The notes: generated by a model not told the origin, from the letters alone. DNA of 64,000 bases from Lamellibrachia columna (GCA_963662155.1 OY759261.1:3894727-3958726), one strand, 5' to 3'. Numbered from the stretch's first letter, positions 35,561-51,660 are shown. Translations and numbers: made by a program.

Positions 35561-36354
35561 CTGTCTATCAGAGAACGTAGTGTTCATTGTTTGCTGTAAG
35601 CAACACCCTTGGTTGTTGCTATGGTGATCGAATGTCTCTGTCCGGATATATGTGCATTCGAATAGGTGTAACATCTTATTTCCATTCGGATGAAGTTGTT
35701 GTCAGTTTACATATTCGTCCTTTTAAAACTTTAATTGATTGCCATCCAAGACAAAGGCTCAGAGTGGACAAGGAAGCCGTTGGCTTATCGAGAGTCGTTT
35801 TAATATATATAAATCTGGAACTTGTTGTTCGAATTGGCAATCTTGTTAAATCTTGTTAAATATCTTTAAAACTATAATCTGATATTCTCTTAACCTCCTT
35901 TTTTCTAGGTTTGTTAAACCACATTAATGTTGGCGTTCTTCATAACTAAGGTCTCTCAATTTTGGAATAATATTAGTACTTGCGAGCTGACCGTATCACT
36001 GAGGTGACCGTAAGCCGAGGTTCGATTGTATATTCTTCTAATAAGGATAAACTTAAACTACTCATTTTCGTATTACAACAAAATTATAAAAGTTCGTATT
36101 CGAATAATATGAAAGCTTATACGATACGATACTTTGTATAGTTTCAGGCCCATCCTCGGGCTTTACAAAAGGGATTTCCGGAAAATGTTATATTTGTTTA
36201 GAGCCATTCTGTACCTTAAATTGATATATATTTACAGCATTGTTAGACTGTCGTTGGTACACAATATATGTATATAGTAGAACGTGGGGTCAGTTGGTGA
36301 ATGGGGCAGGTTTGAAATCACATAAATATGTTAGAACTGGGGACAGATGGCAGC
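35561..36354. other. Mostly unannotated; small LINE scrap
   Basis: 35,885-35,975 resembles 38,990-39,075 (GTTGTTAAACCACAT- and CTCAATTTTGGAATAAT-like words), so it is a short piece of the same minus-strand LINE family. No gene otherwise. Confidence 0.4.
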
Positions 36355-36650
36355 ACCATGCAATTTTCATGTGTCGTACACGCACATGTACAGATATCAA
36401 CACGGCGACATTTCATGTGACATTTTCATGTGTCGTACATGCACATGTACAGAGATCAACACGGCGACATTTCATGTGACATTTTCATGTGACGTACACG
36501 CACATGTACATAGATCAACACGGCGACATTTCATGTGACATTTTCATGTGACGTACACGCACATGTACAGAGATCAACACGGCGATATTTCATGTGACAT
36601 TTTCATGTGACGTACACGCACATGTACAGAGATCAACACGGCGACATTTC
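36355..36650 (+). repeat. 59-bp satellite, about five copies
   Basis: Units contain GATCAACACGGCGACATTTC, ATGTGACATTTTCATGTGAC and GTACACGCACATGTACAGA. The sequence is unrelated to the 59-bp array at 22,655. Confidence 0.95.
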
Positions 36651-37737
36651 GATTGATACACAAACTGCAAACAATAAAAATGAGTTTTTGTCTTGACATT
36701 GCTATATTTTTATTGAAATAAATGAGACCTGATAACACACGAGTAGCTGCGATATTCCATAAAATAATAACATTTTAAGATGTACCACACAAGGACCGGA
36801 TCCAATGGTAGCTGCGCATCGAATGGTAGCATAACAGTTGCTTTAATTTTGAATGTCACAGCTGGTTGTTGACGTACATCAGCAGAAACGAGTTTTGTAG
36901 AAGGACATTAGTCAGCGGTCAGAGATTCACCATTCACCAGGTGTGGCTCGTCAGAATTCATCTATTATTTATACAGTTCCACGTAGTCATAGATTATTGA
37001 AACAGCGTCATCCAGTGCTGCTATGGTCAAGTCTAATTTGCATTGTAGCCAAATTGCTGATGTTAATAAAACCAAATAAATAAGCGATTAATTCTTAACG
37101 TCGTCAATTTGACCTAGTTTCCCTGAAACGTTTGTTTATTGTTAGAAGTTCCTCTTCAGCTCCTGTTTCCCAAAATTATTTCGTCCAGGGTTAGATTATT
37201 ATAACATTACAGCTTTCAGCTACACAGTGTATTTAAAATGTATGAGACTGCACAGCAAACATCGGCCTGACAAAACTTGGGTGGTTATCAAATTGCGGGA
37301 CGCCGACGTCCCAGTTAGGGTCCGCAATGTTGACGTCCCATATAGGGTCCGCAATGTTCATGAAAAATTTAGATTTTCAAATTGTTTTGCCATAAAACGT
37401 CAGACATTGCATGCTTTCTGTAGTTTTGGGGTGTTCAATGTATTGTTTGCATTAAATGTATTAACAGGAGAGATTAAATACAACTGTTTAAACGTTTTCG
37501 CTTGTCCTTAGCTGCAAACTTTTTTTCTTGGATAATCATTTCCGTTGAATTTTGAGGACATTGGCAGTGTTTGATTTACGCAAAAACCTTCGATGATATG
37601 AGTTTTCATGGATTACCACGTTAAGGTAACGGGATGATATTTTGTTAATTGCGTTGACATATTTAGTAAAACTATGTGTGTAGAGATCATAAACTAGCTA
37701 CAGTTACAAACAAATGTTCAGTTCGTGTTTGGAGAAC
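36651..37737. other. No gene recognised
   Basis: Two nearby copies of CCCAGTTAGGGTCCGCAATG-like sequence occur at about 37,309 and 37,338. Nothing else is supportable. Confidence 0.4.
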
Positions 37738-38165
<428 letters not shown>

Positions 38166-38283
38166 AAAGACTCGAGTTAGTAGCACGTGCTGTGGCCATA
38201 TCGCTTGTTGTTTGGAAAAAGCAGAATAACGGGGGACCCTGGCGTGATGAATCGGTATGTATGCATGCATTGAACTGATGTAC

Positions 38284-38286
<3 letters not shown>

Positions 38287-38346
<60 letters not shown>
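38287..38346. repeat. (TA)n microsatellite
   Basis: About 60 bp of TA. It is followed at 38,347-38,480 by three to four imperfect units with TATACATTGGACTGATGTAT and CGGTATATATG. Confidence 0.95.
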
Positions 38347-38349
<3 letters not shown>

Positions 38350-38595
38350 TGGACTGATGTATTGGTTTATATGATGTATACACTGTACTGATGTAACGGT
38401 ATATATGTATACATTGGGCTGAAGTATCGGTATATATGTATATATTGGACTGATATATCGGTATACATGTATGCATATATATCTGGATAAAAATACCGAA
38501 CATTGCGAACCGGTTCGAACGCACGAAGGTAACGGAAGATGGGTGAATGAATGGTGGTTGCACACGTGAACACGACAACAAAGACAAGTGAAAGA

Positions 38596-38815
38596 AAATA
38601 AACATTTAATATACGATAGTTACTCAGTAATTTACAAGAACACAAGTATACTCCTGGGTCTACGTAATTATTATAAGCAAATAACTCCAATTATGTAGCA
38701 ATCGGCAGATAATTATTCTCCCTGTGAAATAACTACTAATAGCTACTAACATGACCCACCGTTATCCAAACGTCAACCCAAAGTAAACTATATCGTTATG
38801 CTCATCACGACTAAT
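38596..38815 (+). mobile_element. LTR-like repeat copy 2, left part
   Basis: Matches 25,420-25,655. Interrupted on its right by a minus-strand LINE and resumed at 41,150. Confidence 0.65.
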
Positions 38816-38819
38816 ATTC

Positions 38820-41100
38820 ATTGATTGTTTTCTGTCAGAAAGAATACTTCCTGATATCCAATCTATACTAATCCTTTCCTAATGTTACTTGATGTCCTCT
38901 AGTTCTATCTTTCTTGAGTGAGAACAAACTATTTCTATCAATATCTTCAACCAACTCAATATTCTAAACACTTAAATTTGATCTTGTCTTAAACGCCTTG
39001 TCTCTAGGGTTGTTAAACCACATCCTTTCAATCATTCTTCATAGCTAATGTCTTTCAATGCTGGAATCATTTAGTTGGTCTCCTCTGTATTATTTGACGC
39101 GTATCTATATCCTTCTTTCGATATGGTCTCCATGCTTGTATACAGTATTCAAAATGAGGCCTAAGTAGTGATTTGTACAGAGGTATAATTAGCTTTTTTC
39201 ATTGTATATTATGATTCTCCTAAGCAACCCAAGAATTTGATTATCCTTTAAAGCTGCAATACCACACTGTTCTGAAACTTTCATATCAGCACTTATTGCT
39301 ACTCCTAAGTCCTTTTTATGGTAGTACCTAGAACAGTATCTCCCAATTTATAGTTTACATCCAAGTTCATGTATCCTGTATGTAGGTATTTATATTTCCC
39401 AAAATTTAATAACATATGCCATTTCTCAGACCATTTTGCTAATTTGTCTAGATCATTTTGTAAATGTTGTTTATTAAAATCATTGTTAACCTTCCTAAAA
39501 ATTGTTGTGTAATCTGCAAATTTCAGTACCTTGCTTTTTATGTTATCGTCCAAGTCATTAATATATAGTAAGAATAATAAAGGTCATAATACTGATCCCT
39601 TTGGCACCCCACTCAAAACTGATTTCCAGTTCGAAACCTCCCCATCAACACGCTGTCTTCAGTAAGTCAGCCATTGTTCTATCCAGTCAATTATGCCATC
39701 CCCGATACCATGGCCTTTTAAGTTAAGTAGTAATCTTTGATGTGGCACTTTGCCAAAAGCTTTCTGAAAATCTAAGTATATAATATCTACTAGTGATCCC
39801 TCATCTATCCATTTAGCGATTTCTTCCAACAAAACATAACATATTTGTTAAGCATGTCCTCGCTTTTTGGAATCCATGTTGAGATGGATTTAATAATTTA
39901 TGTCTAACAAGGATAATGATACATTTTAAGTCCACCATATGGTTTTTAATTAATCTGTACAATAATTTACACATAACTGATGTTAAACTCTGTCTGTAAT
40001 TATCTTACTTATTTATCGAACCCTTTCTAAATAATTGCATTATGTTTGCTTATTTTCATTGAAAAGAAACCACTCCTTCTATTTATGACTCTTGCGAGTG
40101 GTATACTAATTTGTTCTATTTGTTCCATTAGTATTCTTGAAGGAATTTCATCCACTCGAGGTGATTTATTGTCCTTAGTTGCCTTTATTTTCTTACCTAC
40201 CATTTCTGAAGATACAATTAACTACCCTAAATAGTCCTGAAATTAAGCATCTGCATCTGATAACGAACTAATATCCTCTCTGGTAAACACTGAACTGAAG
40301 TATCCATTTAGGTCTTCCGCCATTAAAAACCTTTTGATATTATATTTCCAGCACTAGTGGTCCAACCTTGATTTGTACGTTTTGTTTACTCCTGACGTAT
40401 GCATAACAATTTTCGATGTCATTTTTTAGGTTACATTCTATTTTTTGTATAGCTTCTTTTAGATTGTCTAATTTCATTCTCGTAGCTGCATTAAGTGCCT
40501 CTTTGTAATTTGTGTAGTCTTCACCCTTTCTGGTACACCTATAAAACCTCCACATAGATTGCTTGTACGCTATTTTCTATTTGCTTTTTTGACACAAGTG
40601 TTTTTTTTCTAGACCGTTTTCCTTGTTTTTTATCAAGGGAACAAATTCATCAATGATACTCACAATTTCACATTTTAGAATATCTCCATTCACAATAACT
40701 TCATTTGCATATACTATATGGACATAAATATGGTATCAAGCTGTAGCTAATAAACATATGTTTCACATCAAAATAGGTAATACTTATAATACTGCCATCA
40801 AAATATGTTTAGCAGATTATATAAAATTATGTATTGATTTGTGTGACTCATTTTTGGAGTCTCGGTATAACAATAGCGTCATTGTCAACAAATGCAGCAG
40901 ATGTTTAGCTTTCATTTGGTGGTCAATTTGTTACATATATTATATACAGAGATTTCCATGAAGTAATATGTGCAATAGTGAATACGTTCCCTGACGCAAG
41001 TCGCAGAAATTGTCAATTAATGGTAACCTTCTTAAAATAAAAGTTTTGGAGGTTTCGCAAGAGATATGACAGAGCATGCCCCTTGATTATTAATCTAGAT
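38820..41100 (-). mobile_element. CR1-type LINE, decayed, nested in LTR-like repeat
   Basis: On the minus strand, 40,555-40,340 reads YTNYKEALNAATRMKLDNLK and CYAYVRSKQNVQIKVGPL, the linker before the reverse transcriptase. 39,553-39,305 reads VLKFADYTTIFRKVNND, the catalytic FADD box with the second Asp changed to Tyr, then DLDKLAKWSEKWHMLLNFGK and KLGDTVLGTT. Further pieces continue to 38,830. The mutated catalytic box and many stops show it is dead. Same LINE type as the scrap after exon 6 (12,930). Confidence 0.8.
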
Positions 41101-41149
41101 GCACCAATCTAACAAAACTATTAGGTCTGCTTTCCACACTAAACTAAAT

Positions 41150-41790
41150 TGTATCCCGTCGTTCTAAGATACGGCAACGGCCGTCGTGCCGCGAAACGAG
41201 AGACGATTCTGCGCTCTGCCGCGACCGTCTTTCTTCGCAACGGAGGTGTCGTCTCGCTACTGGCGTTTTGGCATCGCCTGGCCGCTTCGATATTCGCTAA
41301 GCAACTCGCTATGTTTTCAGTCAATTTCTCACGTTTAACACGTTGCTTCTTAACTATTCGGGAACGTAGACTTTTCTACCTCCTCGCTCAAAGTTACACC
41401 TTACACGAGGTTGACTTACACGTGTCCTTCGTCTCACATCCGGGCGCCCACGCTGGGCTAAGCGACTTTCAGTGTCCACTCTACTTTCACCCGGATCTGC
41501 TCGCCGAGATGCCTCACATGTGTATTCAGTCTCTTTTTATACTCCTTGTTTCTGAAATAACACGTGACACTAATTCACCAATCACTGTCTCCTGGTGTAT
41601 TCCACTAAATATTTAGTCCTTACCTACTTAATATGCATCATTCTCTAAAATAAACAATCTCACGCCATAGGTACGAACACGGGTATGTTTGAGCAAACAA
41701 ATTATAATGTTACATTACCCCCCGCTAAGAATCTATTTATTGAGCTTCGCAGCAAAAAGTTATTAACTCTCATAACATCATAATTCTGTC
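41150..41790 (+). mobile_element. LTR-like repeat copy 2, right part
   Basis: Matches 25,920-26,660. It contains CATCCGGGCGCCCACGCTGG and ACCCGGATCTGCTCGCCGAG. Together with 38,596-38,815 it forms one copy split by the LINE. Confidence 0.65.
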
Positions 41791-41869
41791 CACTAATCAC
41801 ACAATGCTACTATATACAATACGGCATTCAACAACTCAAATTAGTAAGTCATTCTCGGTACACTTTACA

Positions 41870-42852
41870 CTAAACAATTACTCTGTGTCCAACTATCTTC
41901 ACAACACCTGCATCTGTTCCATGCGGCTCAAGCAGTCTGCTCCTTCGTTCTCCGTCCCGAGGGTGGACTGTACCCAGGACAGAGAGGGCTGGACTTTCAA
42001 AAGGCCACCGCGGTCGTTTGTCAATTTCGCTGTGTTCAAGAATTTCTGCTCTCCTCTGTCTCACCACCTCTGCTCTCCTCTGTCTCACCACTCTGCTCTC
42101 TCGTTCTCCACCTCTGCTCTCCTCGTTCTCACCACCTCTGCTCTCCTCGTTCTCACCACCTCTGCTCTCCTCGTTCTCACCACCTCTGCTCTCCTCGTTC
42201 TCACCACCTCTGCTCTTATCATTCTCACCACCTCTGCTCTTATCATTCTCACCACCTCTGCTCTTATCATTCTCACCACCTCTGCTCTTATCATTCTCAC
42301 CACCTCTGCTCTTATCATTCTCACCACCTCTGCTCTTATCATTCTCACCACCTCTGCTCTTATCATTCTCACCACCATCTGCTCTTATCATTCTCACCAC
42401 CTCTGCTCTTATCATTCTCACCAACCTCTGCTCTATCATTCTCACCACCTCTGCTCTTATCATTCTCACCACCTCTGCTCTTATCATTCTCACCACCTCT
42501 GCTCTTATCATTCTCACCACCTCTGCTCTTATCATTCTCACCACCTCTGCTCTTATCATTCTCACCACCTCTGCTCTTATCATTCTCACCACCTCTGCTC
42601 TTATCATTCTCACCACCTCTGCTCTCTTCTTTCTCATCCTGCCCTGTCATCATCAAAATCATGTCTTAACTCATTTACCTGCTTTTGCAGACATTTCACT
42701 GTCTTACACCCCCTACATACGAAATGAAAATCATCTGCCTGCACCTCTGCCCATGAATTTGCACACCCGGACTTTGCCAAGTCTATCCAGCTGTCACAGC
42801 TAGAAGACGTCAAATTACGTTTCGCCTTTACGTGGCGTTTGCACGGCGCCAT
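41870..42852 (-). pseudogene. Zinc-finger gag-like ORF with coding 24-bp repeat
   Basis: The minus-strand ATG at 42,852 opens MAPCKRHVKAKRNL, then CDSWIDLAKSGC and FHFVCRGCKTVK. The spacing resembles a PHD-like or zinc-knuckle finger of the kind at the N-terminus of some retroelement ORF1/gag proteins. It is followed by a coiled LQKQVNELRHDFDDD and then a 24-bp repeat. A later frame, after the repeats, ends RPRWPFESPALSVLGTV then HPRDG near 41,990. Single-base indels inside the repeat shift the frame between NDKSRGGE and VRMIRAEV readings. Probably a decayed mobile-element ORF; the family is not certain. Confidence 0.45.
42055..42640. repeat. 24-bp coding-period minisatellite
   Basis: About 24 copies of CACCACCTCTGCTCTTATCA plus TTCT. 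The left five units carry CTCGTTCT instead of TATCATTCT. Both strands stay open because the period is divisible by 3. Confidence 0.97.
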
Positions 42853-42860
42853 GTTAGAAT

Positions 42861-43575
42861 TTCAATTTATATTTGTTTATAATCAGTTATGTTTTAAATT
42901 TATACTATGTAGACCTCACAAAAGACTGTTTGTGTTGTAATACACACTTTTATGCTATTTTACTTAGGTTTTAATTAAATTTACAACTATTGTCTTGCAA
43001 GTTATTTTCTCTTGTCTACAACAAACATAATATAACTCGCGCTAACGAAATTTCAGTGACCTTCTTTAAATTACACTGAACTACTAACCTACGGCTAACT
43101 TTTAATAACAAATGTTGCTAAAACAAAATATTCAGGTCCTCAATCTTTAATAATTATGTACTAAATTATGTACAATAACATTATGTCTCATATTATCTAC
43201 CCAATCAACTGACCACAACACACCTTAATTATCGTTCGCGCCACCGAGTCTTCGGAGATCTACTTTATAAACTACACTAAATTACTACTATAGCTAAATT
43301 TATAACAGCGACTATTGCATAAACAACGTCTCTTGCAAGTCTATGTTTAATATACACGTAATAATAATACCTATCCGATCAATATTCCACGCTTTAGAAC
43401 AAAATATCCAATCAACCAAATTCAATTCCGTGTTCTCCTCAAGATTTCCCAAGATGCAATAATCAAATTGCTTCTTGTGAAATCCTAAGGTTGAAGTTGT
43501 TCCGTATTGGGAGATCAATGTGCATAACCCAGTGTGTCCATGTGTACTAGACATGTGTGCAAATACATTTTAGGA
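42861..43575. other. Left boundary and upstream part of copy B
   Basis: From about 42,927 the sequence matches window position 1 onward. No gene. Confidence 0.6.
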
Positions 43576-43765
43576 TATAAAAAGATTTTCCTCTCTCAAA
43601 TGTTTCTACTGAGACACCCGTGGTAACCTAAATACTATGTTAGATTTTTTCTCTCTCAAATGTTTCTTCTACGACACCCGCGGTAACCTAAATACTATGT
43701 TAAATTGTCCTATTTCAAATATTTCTATTGGGACACCCGTGGTAACCTAGACACTATGCTAACGG
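43576..43765 (+). promoter_or_regulatory. Conserved TATA motif and triplicated 59-bp block (B)
   Basis: TATAAAA at 43,576-43,582, then three 58-59 bp units as in copy A (644-830). The region upstream of the distal first exon is conserved. Promoter function is a guess. Confidence 0.25.
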
Positions 43766-43817
43766 CAATGACAACAGTTTAGAGACTCAAAGCACACATT
43801 TGGACAGATCGACAGAC

Positions 43818-43908
43818 ATGTTTGGTATGTATTCAAGCGCTGCCGTTCTGCTACGTCTGGTGGTCGTGACTTCAGCGTGCTCCTGGACAATTGTAACCAG
43901 TGTCGAAG
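43818..43908 (+). CDS. Signal-peptide first exon, distal copy (B, exon 1a)
   Basis: A 91-bp exon encoding MFGMYSSAAVLLRLVVV then TSACSWTIVTSVE, ending in phase 1 before GTGAAC exactly as the other three copies. Relative to copy A (1065) it has three replacement changes (N/S, I/V, K/T) and two silent ones. If unspliced, the frame continues into SDIDGWNTAL of the adjacent minisatellite and stops at 44,000. Confidence 0.6.
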
Positions 43909-43944
43909 GTGAACTGTTTTATGTATGCACAATTACATGGAAGA

Positions 43945-46775
<2,831 letters not shown>

Positions 46776-47188
46776 CGATACATTTGAATGCGACTTAATC
46801 ATAAAGTTATCGTTATTTAGAAAGTTGTTGGTGCGGCTTAATCAAAGGTCTTCCCCTGTACTGCTTGTAAGTAATTGCAGAGTGTGTTTGTGTTGCATTA
46901 TTTAGCGAAAGCCATTTTCCGTGCACTAGTCAAATCAATCATTCATCCGTGCGTATTACATTGAGCAACTGATCCGTGTCGTTGAGTTGTTGTGTGGCCT
47001 TGTCTTCGTGGCGACCCAAACCGACAGTGTAGGTACGATGATGACGAAGCGACGGCGTAGTTGGCGCCTTGTATGCTCCTGGTGTCTCACTGTCGTGTCC
47101 AAAAACCGTGCCGAAGATAATGCCCACATCGCATAAGGTTGACATGCGCGCGGTTGGCCGCCTTAGTGAGCTGTAATCCCATTATTAG
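46776..47188. other. Copy-B sequence without match in A; nothing recognised
   Basis: Lies between the minisatellite and a 49-bp array. Copy A lacks it, because there the minisatellite joins the LINE directly. Confidence 0.4.
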
Positions 47189-47390
47189 AACTTGTCTGAA
47201 ATACGTACGTGACATCTCTAGGCCTACCGTGTGCTCAAACTTGTCTGAAATACGTACGTGACATCTCTAGGCCTACCGTGTGCTCAAACTTGTCTGAAAT
47301 ACGTACGTGACATCTCTAGGCCTACCGTGTGCTCAAACTTGTCTGAAATACGTACGTGACATCTCTAGGCCTACCGTGTGCTCAAACTTG
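47189..47390 (+). repeat. 49-bp tandem repeat, four copies
   Basis: Identical or near-identical units with ACTTGTCTGAAATACGTACG, TGACATCTCTAGGCCTACCG and TGTGCTCAA. The homogeneity points to recent amplification. Confidence 0.95.
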
Positions 47391-49950
47391 CACCGATTGC
47401 TGGACTAATTCGACGCACTACTACAACCCTCATTGATAATATATTTACAACAGATATTGAACAACACTAAGCTTGTGGACTACTCATAAATGATATAAGT
47501 GATCACCTTCCAATATTTGCAATGTGTAAAAATAATATAAAGAATAGAGATAACCAAAATAAACGTAACAAAAGATGCTTGCGTCAAATAAAAGAAGAAA
47601 ATATTACCTTACTCAATTGTGAACTGGGTAAGTTCTCATGGGAACATGTGCTGGATAAGAATAATGTCAATGAAGCATATGACACTTTCATTGCTGATTT
47701 TACAGGTATTTTTGATAAATGTTGCTGTGAAAGAGGTCAATGTAAAAACTATCCGACATGAACAAAAGAAACCATGGCTAACAAGTAATCTAGTAAATGC
47801 TTGCCACAAAAATAACTTATATCGATTATTCCTAAAACACAGAACAATTAATATAGAAAACAGATATAAATTATATAAAACAAACTGACAGCTATTCTGA
47901 GGTGTGCAAAAAACAAATATTACTGTGCATTATTGTTGGAGCAGAAAAACAATATTGCAGGTACACGGAGGATATTACGAACAATTATGGGTAAAGTGCA
48001 GAAGAAACATGAATACCCAAAACATTTTATCAACAACAATAAATTCATTGGAACTAAAGAAAATATTGCCAGCATGTTGCTAAAAACATTACAACTCCAG
48101 TTGGTTCATCTGTATTTGATTACTTAAAAAATAGAAATGACAACTGCATGTTTTTGTCACCAGTTGATGAAAAAGAAGTTCATAAGGTTGTTGAAAGCTG
48201 CAAAAACAAAAGCTCAACTGATGCAGATGGTCTTAGTATGAATATTGTCAAACGTTTAATTACCACAATTATTAAACCACTGACCCATGTTTTAATGCAT
48301 ATTTCAAAACTGCGGTTTTCCAAGACAAACTGAAAATTGCCAAAATAATCCCCATATTTAAGGCTGGAAACAAAGAAAACTGCACAAACTATAGACCAAT
48401 CTCATTACTGCCGCAATTTTCTAAAATATTAGAGAAACTTTTTAATACTCGACTAAGTGCATTTGTTGACAAATATAAGGTCATTAATCCTAGTCAATAT
48501 GGATTTCGTGAAAATATGTCCACCTCGTATGCCCTAACTGAGTTGGTTAATGAAATAACTTCATCTTCATAGATAGCAAAATGCACACAATGGGTGTTTT
48601 CATTGACTTAAAAAAAGCTTTTGATACAGTTGATCATAAATTGCTTTGCGAAAAAATTTAGTTCTATGATATTAGAGGTGTGGCACATAATTGGATAAGA
48701 AGTTATTAATCAAATATATCACAGTTTGTCTGTTTTGACGGATTCCACTCTAACTTGTTAAATATATCATGTGGTGTCCTGCAAGGTTCAGTATTAGGAC
48801 CTAAACTCTTTATATTGTATGTGAATGATTTATGTTACATTTCTAAACTCGTAAAATATATCTTGTTTGCTGATGATACTAATTTGTTTTGTGCAAACAA
48901 AAATATCAATCAACTTATTACAACAGTATCATATGTTCTGCACAAAATGTGTACTTGGTTTGTTGTAAACAAGTTGTCCTTGAATGTTTCGAAAACAAGT
49001 TACATGTTATTTGGTAATAATAGTCTGAGTGCTGATATTGACATAACAGTCAATGGTGTAAACATTGATAGAGTACGGGTTGCCAAGTTTCTTGGTGTAT
49101 TAATCGATGAGAAGCTGAATTGGAAAGACCATATAGCAAGTGTTAAATCTAAACTCTCAAAGAGTACAGCCATATTGTATAAGTGTAGTCAGCTAGTAGA
49201 CATACAGTCTATGCACATCATGTACTGCTCTATGTTCTTACCGTATATTAATTACTGTTCACATACATTAAAATTTGTAGACCTGGTAAAATTCAAAACA
49301 GCTGTTTTTATGTTTAAAGCATACCAGTGCAAGTTACCAGTTAACATACAACACTTTGTAAAAAAAAAGATATTTCAACAATAACCCGTCAAACAAATCA
49401 ACTTGTGAGATGTTGTGTTACCACAAATATTAGAGCTATGACTCTTTCTGTATATGGAATAAGTCTCTGGATTTCTCTCAATACTGAGCTCACTAACATT
49501 AAAACAGTGAGGTCATTCAAACACAGGTATAAGAAAGCAATCATAAGTGAATATACATAGTTAGCCTGTATAACATAATCTAGTTACTGTTACTAGTTGC
49601 TGTTGCTAGTTCTGAATTAACAGAACATATAATATTTCAATAATTTTTGTATCGTGTTTATTGAGTATAATAATAGGACTCTATTCCTTATAAATGTAGG
49701 CATTTTAATTGCATGTGATTAACTATTTTCTAATTGCATATATTCTGATTACTCAAGTGTTATTAAACAAATAGCTATGTAGGGGATACATTATATACAA
49801 GTTATTTTAACTTCTTGTGTATTCCTTTCAAACATCTCTTTACGTCACTGAAAAAAAATATATATTGTCACGGCTATTGCAGCCATTACTATGTTTGTTG
49901 TTTGAATAAATTTATTGTATTGTATTGTATTATATTGTATTGTATTGTAA
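47391..49950 (+). mobile_element. CR1/Jockey-group LINE (B), longer copy
   Basis: Same element as 2871-5100, but it keeps the end of an APE-type endonuclease: TLIDNIFTTDIE, then INDISDHLPIFA at about 47,430-47,520. Reverse-transcriptase motifs follow, including GVLQGSVLGP and FADDTNLF (about 48,770-48,890), and an open 209-codon RT C-terminal stretch (48,755-49,384). It ends with a (TTGTA)n-type tail at 49,915-49,950. Stops and frameshifts are present. It predates the segmental duplication. Confidence 0.85.
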
Positions 49951-50097
49951 GTCTAACCGCGGAAAGGCCCCTTAGCAAATAAGAAGGAAAGCCGAGGTAG
50001 GGTAGCTATCGTATTAATGACAATGGACAATGCCTGCATGTAACGTTTTACAGACTCAAGGCCGACACTAAGGACACATTGGGACAGATCGACAGAC

Positions 50098-50188
50098 ATG
50101 TTTGGGATGTATTCAAACGCTGCCTTTCTGCTACGTCTGGTGGTCGTGACTTCAGCGTGCTCCTGGACAATTGCAACCAGTGTCGCAG
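50098..50188 (+). CDS. Signal-peptide first exon, proximal copy (B, exon 1b)
   Basis: Encodes MFGMYSNAAFLLRLVVV then TSACSWTIATSVA in 91 bp with a phase-1 GTGAAC donor. It is the counterpart of 5249-5339, with five replacement and two silent differences (V/F, M/V, V/A, N/S, E/A). The gene B model starts here. As in copy A, a GT/GC-rich short repeat follows (50,222-50,295). Confidence 0.65.
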
Positions 50189-50965
50189 GTGAACTGTTTT
50201 ATGTATGCACTATTACGTCAATGTGCGCGTGTGCATGAGTGCGTGTGCGAGTGTGCGCGTGTGCATGAGTGCGTGTGTGAGTGTGCGCGTGTGAGTACAT
50301 TGTGTTGTCATACACCAAATAAATTATTTGAATTGTCAGTTATGCTTCGTCGGGTATTGAAATGCTGACAATCGTGTAATACTTTATTTCCGCAATGAAT
50401 GGATGCACGTTTTGTTCACTAAAACGAGTTGTTGTACGTGTCACCCTGTTTCTATTACCCGCACGACTTTTCGTTTCGTAAACCGAACAGAGTGGTTGCA
50501 AAGTAGCCAGATCAGAGAGGGCATACTCGCCTCCTGGGTCGGTCACATATGTCATCAGACACAGAATACGGTGCTTTGGGCACGTTTAGGCATGCGGAAG
50601 TTAAGTAAGTTACACATTGATCCACAATGTCGTTTATTCAGATATCGGTGCTGCTTGTAAACTGCTGGTTGCAACGGAACAAGGGATGCTGGAAATTCCC
50701 GTGAACAGGTCAACGACACCTCCACTATTTGGTCGTCCAAGACAGTTCATTGCCGGCAAGTAATTATATATGGGTATAATGCAAATAACTATAATAAATT
50801 ACCACTATAAAACCGTCTGGTTATGCATGTATTATTATATTTAACTCATTTAACTGATGCACAAACTTTATCCAAATAAAATCTTGTCCAATCATCATCT
50901 CTAAATCATCGACGAAAATCACACACATAATTGACACAGTTTTAGTGGTCGTACCAACGTAGACC

Positions 50966-51525
50966 AGAACAATTGCATTCACAAACCGAGCGATACAAAG
51001 TCACTGTGGAACAGATATAGAGTTACATTCACACACCGAGCGATACAAAGTCACTGTGGAACAGATATAGAGTTACATTCACACACCGAGCGATACAAAG
51101 TCACTGTGGAACAGATATAGAGTTACATTCACACACCGAGCGATACAAAGTCACTGTGGAACAGATATAGAGTTACATTCACACACCGAGCGATACAAAG
51201 TCACTGTGGAACAGATATAGAGTTACATTCACACACCGAGCGATACAAAGTCATTGTGGAACAGATATAGAGTTACATTCACACACCGAGCGATACAAAG
51301 TCACTGTGGAACAGATATAGAGTTACATTCACACACCGAGCGATACAAAGTCATTGTGGAACAGATATAGAGTTACATTCACACACCGAGCGATACAAAG
51401 TCACTGTGGAACAGATATAGAGTTACATTCACACATCGAGCGATAAAAAGTCACTGTGGAACAGATATAGAGTTACATTCACACACCGAGCGATACAAAG
51501 TTACTGTGGAACAGATATAGAGTTG
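50966..51525 (+). repeat. 50-bp tandem array (B only)
   Basis: About eleven copies of AGTTACATTCACACACCGAG, CGATACAAAGTCACTGTGGA and ACAGATATAG. Copy A has a single copy of this sequence at about 6664-6724, so the array formed after duplication. Confidence 0.97.
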
Positions 51526-51602
51526 CATTCACAAATCCCCTGGTACAACATCATTGCGAAAATACCGTGTATTGTTAATGAATGTTTTTATTATGTCTAC
51601 CG

Positions 51603-51660
51603 CTATCGTGTACCTGTCAACTGTCGTATACCTGTCAACTATCGTATACCTGTCAACTAT
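51603..51660 (+). repeat. 18-bp tandem array (B), short
   Basis: About three copies of the unit present ten times at 6797-6988. Confidence 0.85.

Noticed and set aside
42055..42640. Plus-strand frame of TTSALIIL repeats as a gene
   Set aside because: The zinc-finger start and flanking coding-like sequence are on the minus strand. The plus frame is a by-product of the 24-bp period.
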